Origin: CAZFMJ01 sp964520045
GTDB taxonomy: Bacteria; Elusimicrobiota; Elusimicrobia; Elusimicrobiales; CAZFMJ01
Assembly (NCBI GenBank): GCA_964520045.1
Contig: CAZFMJ010000007.1
Location: 1 to 58,928, forward strand
DNA length: 58,928 bases
Reading direction: 5' to 3'
The stretch's first letter is position 1. Each line of letters opens with the position of its first letter. Of this stretch, positions 1 through 7,967 are shown piece after piece. Below the pieces are notes generated by a model. It had not been told where the DNA came from. It worked only from the letters and a program-made list of their open reading frames with translations, and ran no database searches. A program made the position numbers and the translations under genes.

Positions 1-1028
1 GCTCCCGAAAACGAGGCGCTTGCGATTTTAATATCAGAACAGCCTGAAATACCGGCATATTCAAATATGGTGTCTTTGCCGCTTCCTATCAACTGCCTGC
101 CGGAGACGAAAATTTTTACCCTGCCGTAATTTCCGGGGCCGAGCTTTATCGTATCTCCGGGAGAAGATTTTAACAGGGCGGCTTCAAGGGTCTTGAAATC
201 GCCCCCGCCGTTTTTATCCACGGAAATGTTTTTCGGCGTATCGGAAAACATGAAAATATTAAGGGGCTGGGTCAGCGCGAAAAATCCGCCGTCGAGCAGG
301 CGCATTTTATAAAGTATTTTCTTTGAAAATTTTTTAAGTTCCCTGTACCTCAATATTTCCACCAAAACGGCGTCTCCCGACTTGCTTCTGCTTAAAATCG
401 CGTCTATGTCCCGTGTGGACATGGCGCGCGTCCGCATGCCGTTTATTTTGTCGATATACCATTGTATGCCGGAAGACGAATCCTTTACATAATATTTATA
501 AAGCGGATTTTCCGCGTCCATATGGGCGACAAGAGGCATATCCGCCGGCGGTTCCCGGCGTTTTGAGCTTTCGCTCGTAAGCCGTTGGTCAGACAGCGCA
601 TTAACGCCTATTTTAGGCGCGCCCGCCGTAAGCGGCACATATGCGCTTCTTACCGCGCCCTCTCCCCAGATTTCCAGATGCATGGTAGTTCCGGCGGGCA
701 GTCCCCGTATCTGTTCAATGCCCGAGCATTCTTTGCCGTTTATTTTCGTAAGGATTTCACCCGGCAGAAATAAGGCATTGGTAAAGGCTGTTTTTTCGTC
801 AACACCGTAAATGAGACAGCCCCGCGCCTCAGCCGGTATTTTAAGGTCCTCTCTTATTTCCGGAGTAATGGCTATTAATTCAAAAGGAATATGCCCGGGC
901 AGGAAAATATTTTTTTGTTTGTTTATAACCGACACCCTCGGAACCTTTCGGAAAATATTTAAAACGGAGCACCCGGAAAAAACCGCCGGTATTAAGATGA
1001 TAACCGCAATTCTTTTAAATATGTTCAT
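1..1028 (-). CDS. Lipoprotein with PDZ-like and beta-helix regions (C-terminus cut by window edge)
   Basis: The gene starts at an ATG at 1028 behind an AAAGGAGAAAGAAT ribosome site and stays open to the window edge, so at least 342 residues are present and the C-terminus is missing. The N-terminus is a lipoprotein signal: a hydrophobic stretch (AVIILIPAVF) followed by FSGC. Residues about 45-105 look like a PDZ domain, with a GVDEKTAF and LPGEILTKINGK pattern. The last visible part (NISVDKNGGGDFKTLEAAL, then SSPGDTIKLGPGNY) is the usual entry to a right-handed parallel beta-helix (pectin-lyase-like fold). It is probably anchored in the outer membrane; its substrate is unknown. It lies 90 bp downstream of mfd on the same strand. 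Confidence 0.7.
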   Translation of the reverse strand, partial: MNIFKRIAVIILIPAVFSGCSVLNIFRKVPRVSVINKQKNIFLPGHIPFELIAITPEIREDLKIPAEARGCLIYGVDEKTAFTNALFLPGEILTKINGKECSGIEQIRGLPAGTTMHLEIWGEGAVRSAYVPLTAGAPKIGVNALSDQRLTSESSKRREPPADMPLVAHMDAENPLYKYYVKDSSSGIQWYIDKINGMRTRAMSTRDIDAILSRSKSGDAVLVEILRYRELKKFSKKILYKMRLLDGGFFALTQPLNIFMFSDTPKNISVDKNGGGDFKTLEAALLKSSPGDTIKLGPGNYGRVKIFVSGRQLIGSGKDTIFEYAGISGCSDIKIASASFSG

Positions 1029-1044
1029 ATTCTTTCTCCTTTGG

Positions 1045-1072
1045 GTTCCTTCCCGCGTAAGCGGGAAGGAAC
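1045..1072. repeat. Perfect 12-bp hairpin between mfd and the lipoprotein gene
   Basis: A 12-bp perfect stem (GTTCCTTCCCGC and its complement) closes on a GTAA loop. It has no T-run, so it is not an obvious intrinsic terminator. It resembles the GTCATTCCTGCGAAAGCAGG type of intergenic palindrome seen again near 46269. Confidence 0.6.
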
Positions 1073-1118
1073 AGTTGCCCAGCGGCCCAGACACCCAGAA
1101 ACACAGCCTCTTCTGTTC

Positions 1119-4100
1119 CTATTTAAATGAAAGAACGGATTCAAGCAGGCTTAGGGGGTCTTCGAAAATTCCGTTTATCCTGAAGCCGTCGCCGAGTTTT
1201 GAAGGCAGGAAGACGATATTGTCTTTGAACCGTTCGTTCCATGCCGTTACGGCCGACGGGGGGATAACCGCTCCCTGCCCGAAAAAAATTTCAATGCCCT
1301 GCTCCGTCTGGTTTACAAGTCTTATTCCCATAGAGGCGCATTTTTTTCTGGTCTCGATAAGGCGCGCCGTATTCTTCAGCGGCTGGGGCGCCGGTCCGCA
1401 GAGGTCTTCGATCTCCGCAAGTATGCTTTTAAGCCCCGAGGCGTCCGCATTGAGGAATTTTTTGTAATAATTGAGCCGTTCCTGTTCGTCGGGAAGATAC
1501 TGCTCCGGTATGAAAGCCGGAATTTTCAGGTCGACGGCGGTTTCCGGCTCCATGGTCCGGGCGGTTTTTCCCTTAAGCCTGTCTATTTCTTCGGCCAGAA
1601 GCTCGCAGTACATGCTTAAGCCCACTTCCGCAAGAAAGCCGTGCTGGCGCACTCCCAGAAGTTCGCCCGCCCCGCGTATTTCCATGTCGCGCATGGCCAG
1701 TCTGAACCCGGAGCCTAATTCTCCGAATTCCTGAAGCGCCGACAGTCTTTTCACCGCGTTTTCGGACATTTTCCTGGTTTTATCGGTTTCTTCCGCATCG
1801 GGATCGATCCATTCGTCATCTCTTAAGCTCCGCCTTTTCCTTTGACCGCGTTCCGGATGTCCGCCGTCCTTCTTAAGCCATGGGGGATAAAAAAGCCAGC
1901 AGTAGGCTTTCTGCTTTTCCCGTCCTATTCTTCCCCTCAGCTGATAAAGCTGGGCAAGGCCGAATTCATGGGCATTTTCTATTATAATGGTGTTTACCGA
2001 AGGTATGTCCAGCCCCGATTCTATTATTGTGGAAGCAAGGAGCACATCGTATTTTTTGCCGAAAAAATCCCACATCGCGTTTTCAAGTCTGCCGGATTCC
2101 ATCTGTCCGTGCGCCATCACGAATTTAACTTCAGGCATGGCGCGCGAAAGGAACGCCAGCCTTGCGGGCAGAGTCCTGACCCTGTTGTGCACGTAATATA
2201 CCTGTCCGCCGCGCTCAAGCTCCGCGCGCACCGCGGATACGGCGGTATCCTCGTTCCACGGCATTACAAAAGTTGAAATCGGAAGCCTGCCCGATGGGGG
2301 GCTTTCAATAACGGACATATCCCGCAGGTTTGACAGGGTTTGATAGAGAGTGCGGGGAATCGGGGTGGCCGAAAGCAGAAGCATGTGCACGTCTTTTGCC
2401 AGTATTTTGAGCTTTTCCTTGTCTTTTACCCCGAAGCGGTGCTCTTCGTCCACTATGACAAGCCCTATATTTTTAAATTTTATATCCTTCTGGAGCAGGC
2501 GGTGGGTGCCGATAGCTATATCGGCGATCCCGGCTGAAATATTGTCTATGATCTTTTTCTGTTCGGATTTTGTCTGGAAGCGGGATAATACCGCGATATT
2601 AAGCGGAAAGCCGGAAAATCTTTCGGTGAATGTCCTGTGGTGCTGGTCGGCTAGTATGGTGGTGGGGACAAGCACCGCCGTTTGTTTTCCTCCTAAGGCG
2701 CATCTTAAAGCCGCCCGCATGGCCACTTCCGTCTTTCCGAATCCCACGTCGCCCACCACGATTCTCTCCATCGGTTTGGAGGCGGACATGTCTTTGAGCA
2801 CATTTTCAATGGCGTTTTTCTGGTCGGGAGTTTCTTCGTAGGGAAAGGAATCTGCGAATTCATTTTCAATATGGCTTTCGCCGGACAGGGCGGGCCCTTT
2901 TGAAAGGGCGCGTTCGGCTTCAATCCGGAGAAGCTCTTTTGCCACATTCTCGATTCCGGAGCGCACCCTGCCTTTTATCTGCGACCAGCCTTTGGTGTCC
3001 ATTTTAGACAGGCGCGGAGCCTTTCCTTCCGAGCCTATGTATTTCTGGACTTTTTTAAATTCATACAGCGGAACAAAAAGCTTGTCCCCTCCTTTATACT
3101 CAATATGCAGGCAGTCGGTTTCTTCGCAGGCGCTTGGGATGTCCGAACCCGAGATAACCGACATGTGGCTGATGAAATCCGATTCCGGGGATACCTTTTT
3201 TAAGCCCTGATACCTTCCGATGCCGTAATCTTCATGCACCACATAGTCGCCGTTTTTGAGATCGTTCCAGCGGTAGCGTTTTGCCCCCGAGTCGCGGTAT
3301 TTCCAAAAGGAGGCGCGTTTGTAGCTTCGGCCCAGTATTTCGCCGGATGCGATAACCGCAAGTTTTGTTTCCGCGCTGTAAAACCCCTGCGCGATTCTTC
3401 CGATTGCGAATTCGCATATGTTCGTGATTTTTGCGCCGTCAAAGAGCTCTATAAGCCGTTCTTCTTCTCCCGTGTTAAGGCAGAAAATTATTATTCTGAA
3501 CCCTTTTTCCTTCAACCGCAGAGCTTCTTTTTCCAAGAGGGAAACATCGGCGTTAAACCGTATGTTCGAGCAGATTTTACTGTCAAGAGTTTGTTCCGAA
3601 TCCGGGCTTATCGCGGTTATGAATGAGAAGCCGTCGGGCAGCGGCCCAGTCAGAACAGAGGGTTGCAAGTCACTAGTCACCATGTCACCAGTCGGGGGAA
3701 AGTCACCAGATACAGGATTAGTCACCAAGTCACCAGTCAGGGGAAAGTCACCAGACACGGAATTAGTCACCAAGTCACCAGTTACAGAGTCACTAGACGA
3801 TAAAGAGTCACCAGTTGCCAGTCTCCGGTCTTTAGTTTGACTTGTTTTTTTGTTCTGTCTGGTGACATGGGCCGCTGGTGACTGGTGACTTCTGAATTGC
3901 TGTCCAGCTGTCCCGTCGTCCCGCTGGCTGGTGTCGTCGTTTGCAAGGAAGGAGAAGGAGCCGTCAAGCCAATCTCTAAGCGAGGCTTCGCCCTTTTTCA
4001 TCTTTGCCGGTAAAATCGTCACATCATGGACCGGCAGGTCTGTGCGCTGTGTCGGTATGTCGAAGATGCGTCCGCTTTCAAATACGTCTCCCGAAAAAAA

Positions 4101-4613
4101 TAGCCTTACCGGCTTCATCGGTTCAAGGCAGAAAATATCGATTATGGAACCCCGCACGGCATACTCGCCGGGGCTTTCCACAAAATCGGAACGCTCGTAG
4201 CCGGCGTTTTCCAAAACCGACAGAAGACCGGCGCGTTTGTAAGCCGTGCCCGTGCGCAGGTCCATTTTAGCCTGAGCATATGTCTGCGGTGAAAAAATTT
4301 TTTCCCGCAGGCTGGCATAAGTGGCCAGAATTATAAATTTGTCCGCGTCTTTATTGTTAAGCAGGCGGTCGAGAGTGATGGAGCGGGACCATTGGTCTTC
4401 GCCGAAAACAAGGGTTTCTATCCCTTTTGCCTCCGGCAGAACCTTTATCATGGAATCCAGAGAATCCTGAAAGTCGGAAATAAATTCTTCCCGCTGCGCC
4501 GCAAAAAGCAGATTTCTCCCGTTTTCATAAACAAACCGGACCGAGAAATAAGCCTTTGCGCCTATCGTAGGCAGTCCGCAGATATATTTTGGAAGAGAAG
4601 GATCATCAGGCAT
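1119..4613 (-). CDS. mfd: Transcription-repair coupling factor Mfd
   Basis: Mfd is an ATP-driven DNA translocase that removes stalled RNA polymerase and recruits UvrA to the lesion. The 1164-residue product has an N-terminal UvrB-like module with a shortened start, a CarD-like polymerase-interaction domain at about 450-570 (NGDYVVHEDYGIGRYQG), a helicase core with Walker A GDVGFGKT (K627) and DEEHRFG near residue 720, SATPIPRTLYQTL, and a C-terminal TRCF domain (LPDEQERLNYYKKF). Two stretches are unusual. Residues about 227-325 are a low-complexity insertion made of the intergenic GTCACCAG repeat. A charged insertion of about 40 residues separates LFYPP from SENAVKRLSALQEF. No clear Shine-Dalgarno site precedes the ATG, although the upstream DNA is AT-rich. 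The family call is secure. Confidence 0.96.
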   Translation of the reverse strand: MPDDPSLPKYICGLPTIGAKAYFSVRFVYENGRNLLFAAQREEFISDFQDSLDSMIKVLPEAKGIETLVFGEDQWSRSITLDRLLNNKDADKFIILATYASLREKIFSPQTYAQAKMDLRTGTAYKRAGLLSVLENAGYERSDFVESPGEYAVRGSIIDIFCLEPMKPVRLFFSGDVFESGRIFDIPTQRTDLPVHDVTILPAKMKKGEASLRDWLDGSFSFLANDDTSQRDDGTAGQQFRSHQSPAAHVTRQNKKTSQTKDRRLATGDSLSSSDSVTGDLVTNSVSGDFPLTGDLVTNPVSGDFPPTGDMVTSDLQPSVLTGPLPDGFSFITAISPDSEQTLDSKICSNIRFNADVSLLEKEALRLKEKGFRIIIFCLNTGEEERLIELFDGAKITNICEFAIGRIAQGFYSAETKLAVIASGEILGRSYKRASFWKYRDSGAKRYRWNDLKNGDYVVHEDYGIGRYQGLKKVSPESDFISHMSVISGSDIPSACEETDCLHIEYKGGDKLFVPLYEFKKVQKYIGSEGKAPRLSKMDTKGWSQIKGRVRSGIENVAKELLRIEAERALSKGPALSGESHIENEFADSFPYEETPDQKNAIENVLKDMSASKPMERIVVGDVGFGKTEVAMRAALRCALGGKQTAVLVPTTILADQHHRTFTERFSGFPLNIAVLSRFQTKSEQKKIIDNISAGIADIAIGTHRLLQKDIKFKNIGLVIVDEEHRFGVKDKEKLKILAKDVHMLLLSATPIPRTLYQTLSNLRDMSVIESPPSGRLPISTFVMPWNEDTAVSAVRAELERGGQVYYVHNRVRTLPARLAFLSRAMPEVKFVMAHGQMESGRLENAMWDFFGKKYDVLLASTIIESGLDIPSVNTIIIENAHEFGLAQLYQLRGRIGREKQKAYCWLFYPPWLKKDGGHPERGQRKRRSLRDDEWIDPDAEETDKTRKMSENAVKRLSALQEFGELGSGFRLAMRDMEIRGAGELLGVRQHGFLAEVGLSMYCELLAEEIDRLKGKTARTMEPETAVDLKIPAFIPEQYLPDEQERLNYYKKFLNADASGLKSILAEIEDLCGPAPQPLKNTARLIETRKKCASMGIRLVNQTEQGIEIFFGQGAVIPPSAVTAWNERFKDNIVFLPSKLGDGFRINGIFEDPLSLLESVLSFK
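3640..3935. repeat. GTCACCAG-type repeat block inserted in frame inside mfd
   Basis: This stretch has the composition of the intergenic GTCACCAG / GGTGACTGG repeats found near 9820, 38030 and 53040. It contains 45-bp units at 3684-3728 and 3729-3773 and a partial third from 3774. At the protein level the unit is 15 residues of the TGDLVTN.VSGDFP type. The 3'-side bases CTGTCCAGCTGTCCCG match the second part of the same repeat family. Because 45 is a multiple of three and no stop occurs, Mfd stays open across it. Confidence 0.85.
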
Positions 4614-4719
4614 ATTTAATTTATATTGTATATTTTATAAAAGCATATGGGTTTGTCCAAATGATATAATTTATATTCAAAATCAGACAGAATGCGGATG
4701 TATGTGATGAACGTGGATA

Positions 4720-5235
4720 ATTACCAACATTCGAAAAAAAACGAAGACTAACCGCAAAGAACGCAAAGTAAACGCAAAGGACACGGAGTGAATCCGATGG
4801 AGATGACGGAAAACGCATTGTCCAACCAAGTCATTGGCATGGCGATGAAAGTACATTCCGCCCTTGGCCCAGGCTTATTGGAAAGCGCGTATAAAGAATG
4901 CTGCTACTATATACTCACAAAAAGCGGCCTATGTGTGGAGAAAGAAAAGCCCGTTCCGCTGGTGTTTGAGGATGTGAAACTTGATTGTGGCTATCGTATG
5001 GATCTCCTCGTAGAAAACCGGTTGGTGATTGAAGTTAAATCGGTGGAAGCGCTGACTGATGTTCATCTGGCGCAGGTATTGACCTATTTGAAAATCGGAA
5101 ATTATAAGCTTGGGTTATTGATGAATTTTAATGTTGTAAGACTGAAAGACGGAATAAAACGTGTTGTTAATGGTTTGTAACTTTTGCGTTCTTAGCGTAA
5201 ATACTTTGCGTTCTTTGCGGTTATTTTTTTTGATT
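4720..5235 (+). mobile_element. Full-length GxxExxY element with 21-bp terminal inverted repeats
   Basis: A perfect 21-bp inverted repeat (AACCGCAAAGAACGCAAAGT plus A) lies at 4750-4770 and 5202-5222 and encloses the GxxExxY gene. The outer left flank (TGGATAATTACCAACAT, then CGAAGACTA) is also found beside the copies at 23300 and 41735, so the repeated unit probably begins near 4720. Three shorter relatives in this window keep both ends and both gene termini but lack the middle of the gene. No target-site duplication could be fixed by eye. Confidence 0.7.
4797..5180 (+). CDS. GxxExxY protein, PD-(D/E)XK nuclease fold family
   Basis: The 127-residue product carries the family signature GPGLLESAY. 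It also has a PD-(D/E)XK-like core: MDLL (Asp), then LVIEVKSVE (E-x-K), then a Q in LAQVLTYLK. The start at 4797 is chosen because GGAG at 4785-4788 gives an 8-base spacing; an in-frame GTG at 4788 is the alternative. The biological function of this family is not established to my knowledge. The gene almost fills the space between the 21-bp inverted repeats, and the deleted copies elsewhere suggest it is the coding part of a mobile unit. Nuclease activity is inferred from the fold signature only. Confidence 0.85.
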   Translation: MEMTENALSNQVIGMAMKVHSALGPGLLESAYKECCYYILTKSGLCVEKEKPVPLVFEDVKLDCGYRMDLLVENRLVIEVKSVEALTDVHLAQVLTYLKIGNYKLGLLMNFNVVRLKDGIKRVVNGL

Positions 5236-5243
5236 TATCGCTT

Positions 5244-6356
5244 ATGGATAAATGGATTGAGATAAACCTTGGGGCGGTGCGCGGCAATGTGCGGAAAATA
5301 AAGGAAAAGCTTTCGCCGTCCGCTTTTTTAACGGCTGTGGTGAAAGCCGACGGCTACGGGCATGGGGCCGCGGAAATAGCCGGAGTCGCCGTTGAGGAAG
5401 GGGCATATGCTTTGGGAGTCTTCGGCATAGACGAGGCGGTCGCATTAAGAAATGCCGGAATAAAAGGCCTTATTTTTTTACTGCGTCCCCAGCTGCCGGG
5501 GGATGCCGCCGAAATAGTGAGGAACCGGCTCATTCCTGCGGCAGACTCCGTTGATTTTATCGCGGCTCTTAACAAAGCCGCGGGAAAATATTTTTACCGG
5601 AAATCATCCATGTCTTCCCGTTTTCCGCTTTATCCGTATCATCTGGACATCGACTTCGGGCTGGGAAGATGGGGGATAAATCCGTCCGAAACAAAGAATT
5701 TTTTATGCTCCGCCGGCAAATTCAGGAACGTACGGCTGGGCGGGGTGTCCACCCACCTTGACTATGTGCCTGGTAAAAATGCGGTGGAAGCCGAGGAAAA
5801 ACTTTTAAAATTTAAGCGCTGCTGCGGTACCGTCAAAAGTTTTTATCCGGATGCCGTGTGCCATGCGGCAAACAGCTCGATTTTTATGGATTTTCCGCAT
5901 TGGCATATGGATATGGCCAGAATAGGCAATCTGATGTACGGAATACATCCGGCCGCGGCTCACGGACAGCCGGTTAAAGCGGAACTGGCCGGATTTAAAA
6001 ACCCGTGGAAGTTTCGCGCGAAAATAATTTCCGTCAAAACGGTTTCAAAAGGGGTTTCGATCGGCTATGCAAGCGAATACATAGCTCCGAAAAGAATGAA
6101 AATAGCCGCCGTGGCGGCCGGATATTCCGACGGAATAACAATGGAGCCCGCCGAGAGGTTTATAAGACTCGGCGGGGCGTTCCAGTACTGGGGTATGATA
6201 CGGGGAAGACAGGCGCCTTTTATAGGCAGGTGCGCGATTTCGCATACGCTTTTGGACGTGACAAAAGTTCCCGGCGCTAAAGCGGGAGATATCGTTCAGC
6301 TTCCCCTGCGCAGAACCGCCGCAAGCCGGGGAATACCGAGGATTTATATACGGTAA
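5244..6356 (+). CDS. alr: Alanine racemase
   Basis: This PLP enzyme interconverts L- and D-alanine for peptidoglycan. The 370-residue length is normal. The N-terminal TIM barrel has VVKADGYGHG, in which K34 is the PLP-binding lysine, and GLGRWGI follows in the expected place. The C-terminal half has AAGYSDGI, where Y294 matches the second catalytic base, and ends in the beta domain (GRCAISHTLLDVT, then GDIVQL). The start at 5244 has no evident ribosome site and lies only 22 bp beyond the right inverted repeat of the GxxExxY element. That element may therefore have replaced the native upstream region. Confidence 0.93.
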   Translation: MDKWIEINLGAVRGNVRKIKEKLSPSAFLTAVVKADGYGHGAAEIAGVAVEEGAYALGVFGIDEAVALRNAGIKGLIFLLRPQLPGDAAEIVRNRLIPAADSVDFIAALNKAAGKYFYRKSSMSSRFPLYPYHLDIDFGLGRWGINPSETKNFLCSAGKFRNVRLGGVSTHLDYVPGKNAVEAEEKLLKFKRCCGTVKSFYPDAVCHAANSSIFMDFPHWHMDMARIGNLMYGIHPAAAHGQPVKAELAGFKNPWKFRAKIISVKTVSKGVSIGYASEYIAPKRMKIAAVAAGYSDGITMEPAERFIRLGGAFQYWGMIRGRQAPFIGRCAISHTLLDVTKVPGAKAGDIVQLPLRRTAASRGIPRIYIR

Positions 6357-6380
6357 CGGCGAAGAAATTTTTACCGCAGA

Positions 6381-6449
6381 CCCATTCCTTCCTCAAAGGC
6401 ATTGAGAATGGGTCAGTCCAAACTCATTGCTTCTGAGGAAGGTTTGGAC
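6381..6449 (+). repeat. Double-hairpin (DH) element, copy 1
   Basis: Two consecutive hairpins are visible: CCCATTC...GAATGGG, then TCCAAACTCA...AGGTTTGGA. The element is bounded by GCAGA on the left and AGAGACGCGG on the right. This is the arrangement expected if AGA had been duplicated on insertion into GCAGAGACGCGG. Confidence 0.75.
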
Positions 6450-6479
6450 AGAGACGCGGAGGGCGCAGAGAAGCAACTG

Positions 6480-6563
6480 AGCGGTAGATGGTGAAATAAA
6501 AACAGATATAAAATTTCTCTGCTTATTTTTTTCCGTCTACCGTTTACCGTCTTCCATCTCCCT
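6480..6563. repeat. GTAGACGG-type inverted repeat block
   Basis: A GCGGTAGATGGTGAAATAA arm is answered by CCGTCTACCGTTTACCGTC about 50 bp later, which could form a long imperfect stem in the leader of the diguanylate cyclase gene. The same two-armed pattern recurs at many gene starts downstream. Confidence 0.65.
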
Positions 6564-6596
6564 TAATAATTACGGAGGAAGAGGAGTCAATACTTT

Positions 6597-7952
6597 ATGT
6601 CTTTGAGCCTTAAAACCAGATTTTTTCTTGCGGCGCTGTTTGCGGCCTGCCTTATGGCCGGCTACTCCGCGATCATACTGCGCGGAAATAACACGATGGA
6701 CAGCCTTCTTAAAGAGAATCTGCCCAGGAGCCTTTCGGTTCTTCATGCCGCGGTTGAATTAAAGCATGCCGTTGTGTTTTACGACGATCTTATTTTCCGC
6801 TATATCACCACTTCGGACGCCCTTCTTCTTGAGGAAAGCATAAGGGCGAGAGAAAAAGCCAACCGTTATATTTCCGACTTAAAAAAACTTGAGCCGGGTC
6901 CGGTGGTCACCGAACTTCTTGACGAGCTGGGACGCGAAAGCAATGCCTATTTCAATGACGCCCAGAAGCTTATTTCAGCGGCTCCCAGTTCGGCTGTTCC
7001 CAGCGAGAAAGAATCGATACTCAAGATGATAGAATGGGCGCGCTCCGTCCCGCGCCAGCAGACCGCTCTTTCGATTCTTTCTTCCTCGGGCAGGGCGCGG
7101 CTTACCCGTCTTTATTCGCTTTGCGACAGGCTGGGAGATTTAAGCAGGCAGAATATCCAAAATGTGCAGATGCAGGCGGAAAAAATGTCCAGGTCCGGAC
7201 GCGATATGGCCGTATGGGCCGGAGGGGCGGTGATAACGGGCGGGTTCGGCATAGCGGTCATTCTGGCTATTTCAGTGCTTGCCCCGTTAAGGGGCCTTTT
7301 GGGCGGAATAAAAAGGATTATCGACGGCGACCTTTCCTTTGAGATCCCGCCGAAAGGGGACGACGAGATAGGAAGGCTTACCAACGCCTTCAATACCATG
7401 ACGCGCAAGCTTAAAGAAAAGGAAGACCAGCTGGTAAGGGAGACTATAACCGACGCTTTGACGGGCGCTTATAATTTCAAGTATTTCCAGGAGGTTCTGA
7501 AAAGCGAGGTGGAGAGGGCGAAAAGATACAAGCGGCCTCTTTCCGTTCTGATGCTGGATATCGATCATTTTAAAAAATTCAACGACTCTCACGGCCATGA
7601 AATGGGCAATGTGCTTCTGAAAAATCTTGTGCTCATTTTAAAGGAAAATATCAGGCCTTCCGATGTTTTCGCGCGCTACGGCGGAGAGGAGTTTGTTGTA
7701 CTTCTTCCCGACACGGATTCGGCGCAGGGCAAAGGCGTGGCTGAAAGGATCAGAGCCGCGGCTTCAGGGAGCGAATTCCCCGGGCAGGAAACCCAGCCTG
7801 GCGGAGTCGTTACGGTTTCAATAGGCGGTTCGACTTCTCCCATTCCGCCTATTTCAGCCAAGGACATCGTGCAGAAAGCGGACAAAGCTCTTTATCAGGC
7901 CAAAAACGAAGGCAGAAACCGCGTAATCTGGGAAGGGACCCATGGAAAATAA
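6597..7952 (+). CDS. Membrane-bound diguanylate cyclase (HAMP-GGDEF)
   Basis: The 451-residue protein should make cyclic di-GMP in response to a periplasmic signal. Membrane segments lie at about 7-29 and 205-227 around a helical periplasmic sensor of about 175 residues, followed by a HAMP linker (LAPLRGLLGGIKRI...). The GGDEF domain occupies about 280-447. Its active-site loop is GGEEF (362-366), and RPSD at 353-356 is an intact RxxD product-inhibition site. GGAGGAAGAGG precedes the ATG. The gene sits 15 bp before the symporter gene, so the two are probably cotranscribed, although a functional link is not evident. No EAL or HD-GYP partner is in the window. Confidence 0.93.
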   Translation: MSLSLKTRFFLAALFAACLMAGYSAIILRGNNTMDSLLKENLPRSLSVLHAAVELKHAVVFYDDLIFRYITTSDALLLEESIRAREKANRYISDLKKLEPGPVVTELLDELGRESNAYFNDAQKLISAAPSSAVPSEKESILKMIEWARSVPRQQTALSILSSSGRARLTRLYSLCDRLGDLSRQNIQNVQMQAEKMSRSGRDMAVWAGGAVITGGFGIAVILAISVLAPLRGLLGGIKRIIDGDLSFEIPPKGDDEIGRLTNAFNTMTRKLKEKEDQLVRETITDALTGAYNFKYFQEVLKSEVERAKRYKRPLSVLMLDIDHFKKFNDSHGHEMGNVLLKNLVLILKENIRPSDVFARYGGEEFVVLLPDTDSAQGKGVAERIRAAASGSEFPGQETQPGGVVTVSIGGSTSPIPPISAKDIVQKADKALYQAKNEGRNRVIWEGTHGK

Positions 7953-7967
7953 CGGAAAAGGAATAAT

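Noticed and set aside
811..1467. A 218-codon open frame on the plus strand
   Set aside because: It lies opposite the lipoprotein gene and the end of mfd, both of which have recognisable domains and a good start site.
3684..3800. Regular 45-bp repeats that could be taken for a CRISPR array
   Set aside because: The units are adjacent without unique spacers, translate in frame within Mfd and match intergenic repeats elsewhere.
6361..6596. DH elements as ordinary intrinsic terminators
   Set aside because: Neither hairpin is followed by a T-run, and copies occur inside coding sequence, inside other elements and in both orientations.
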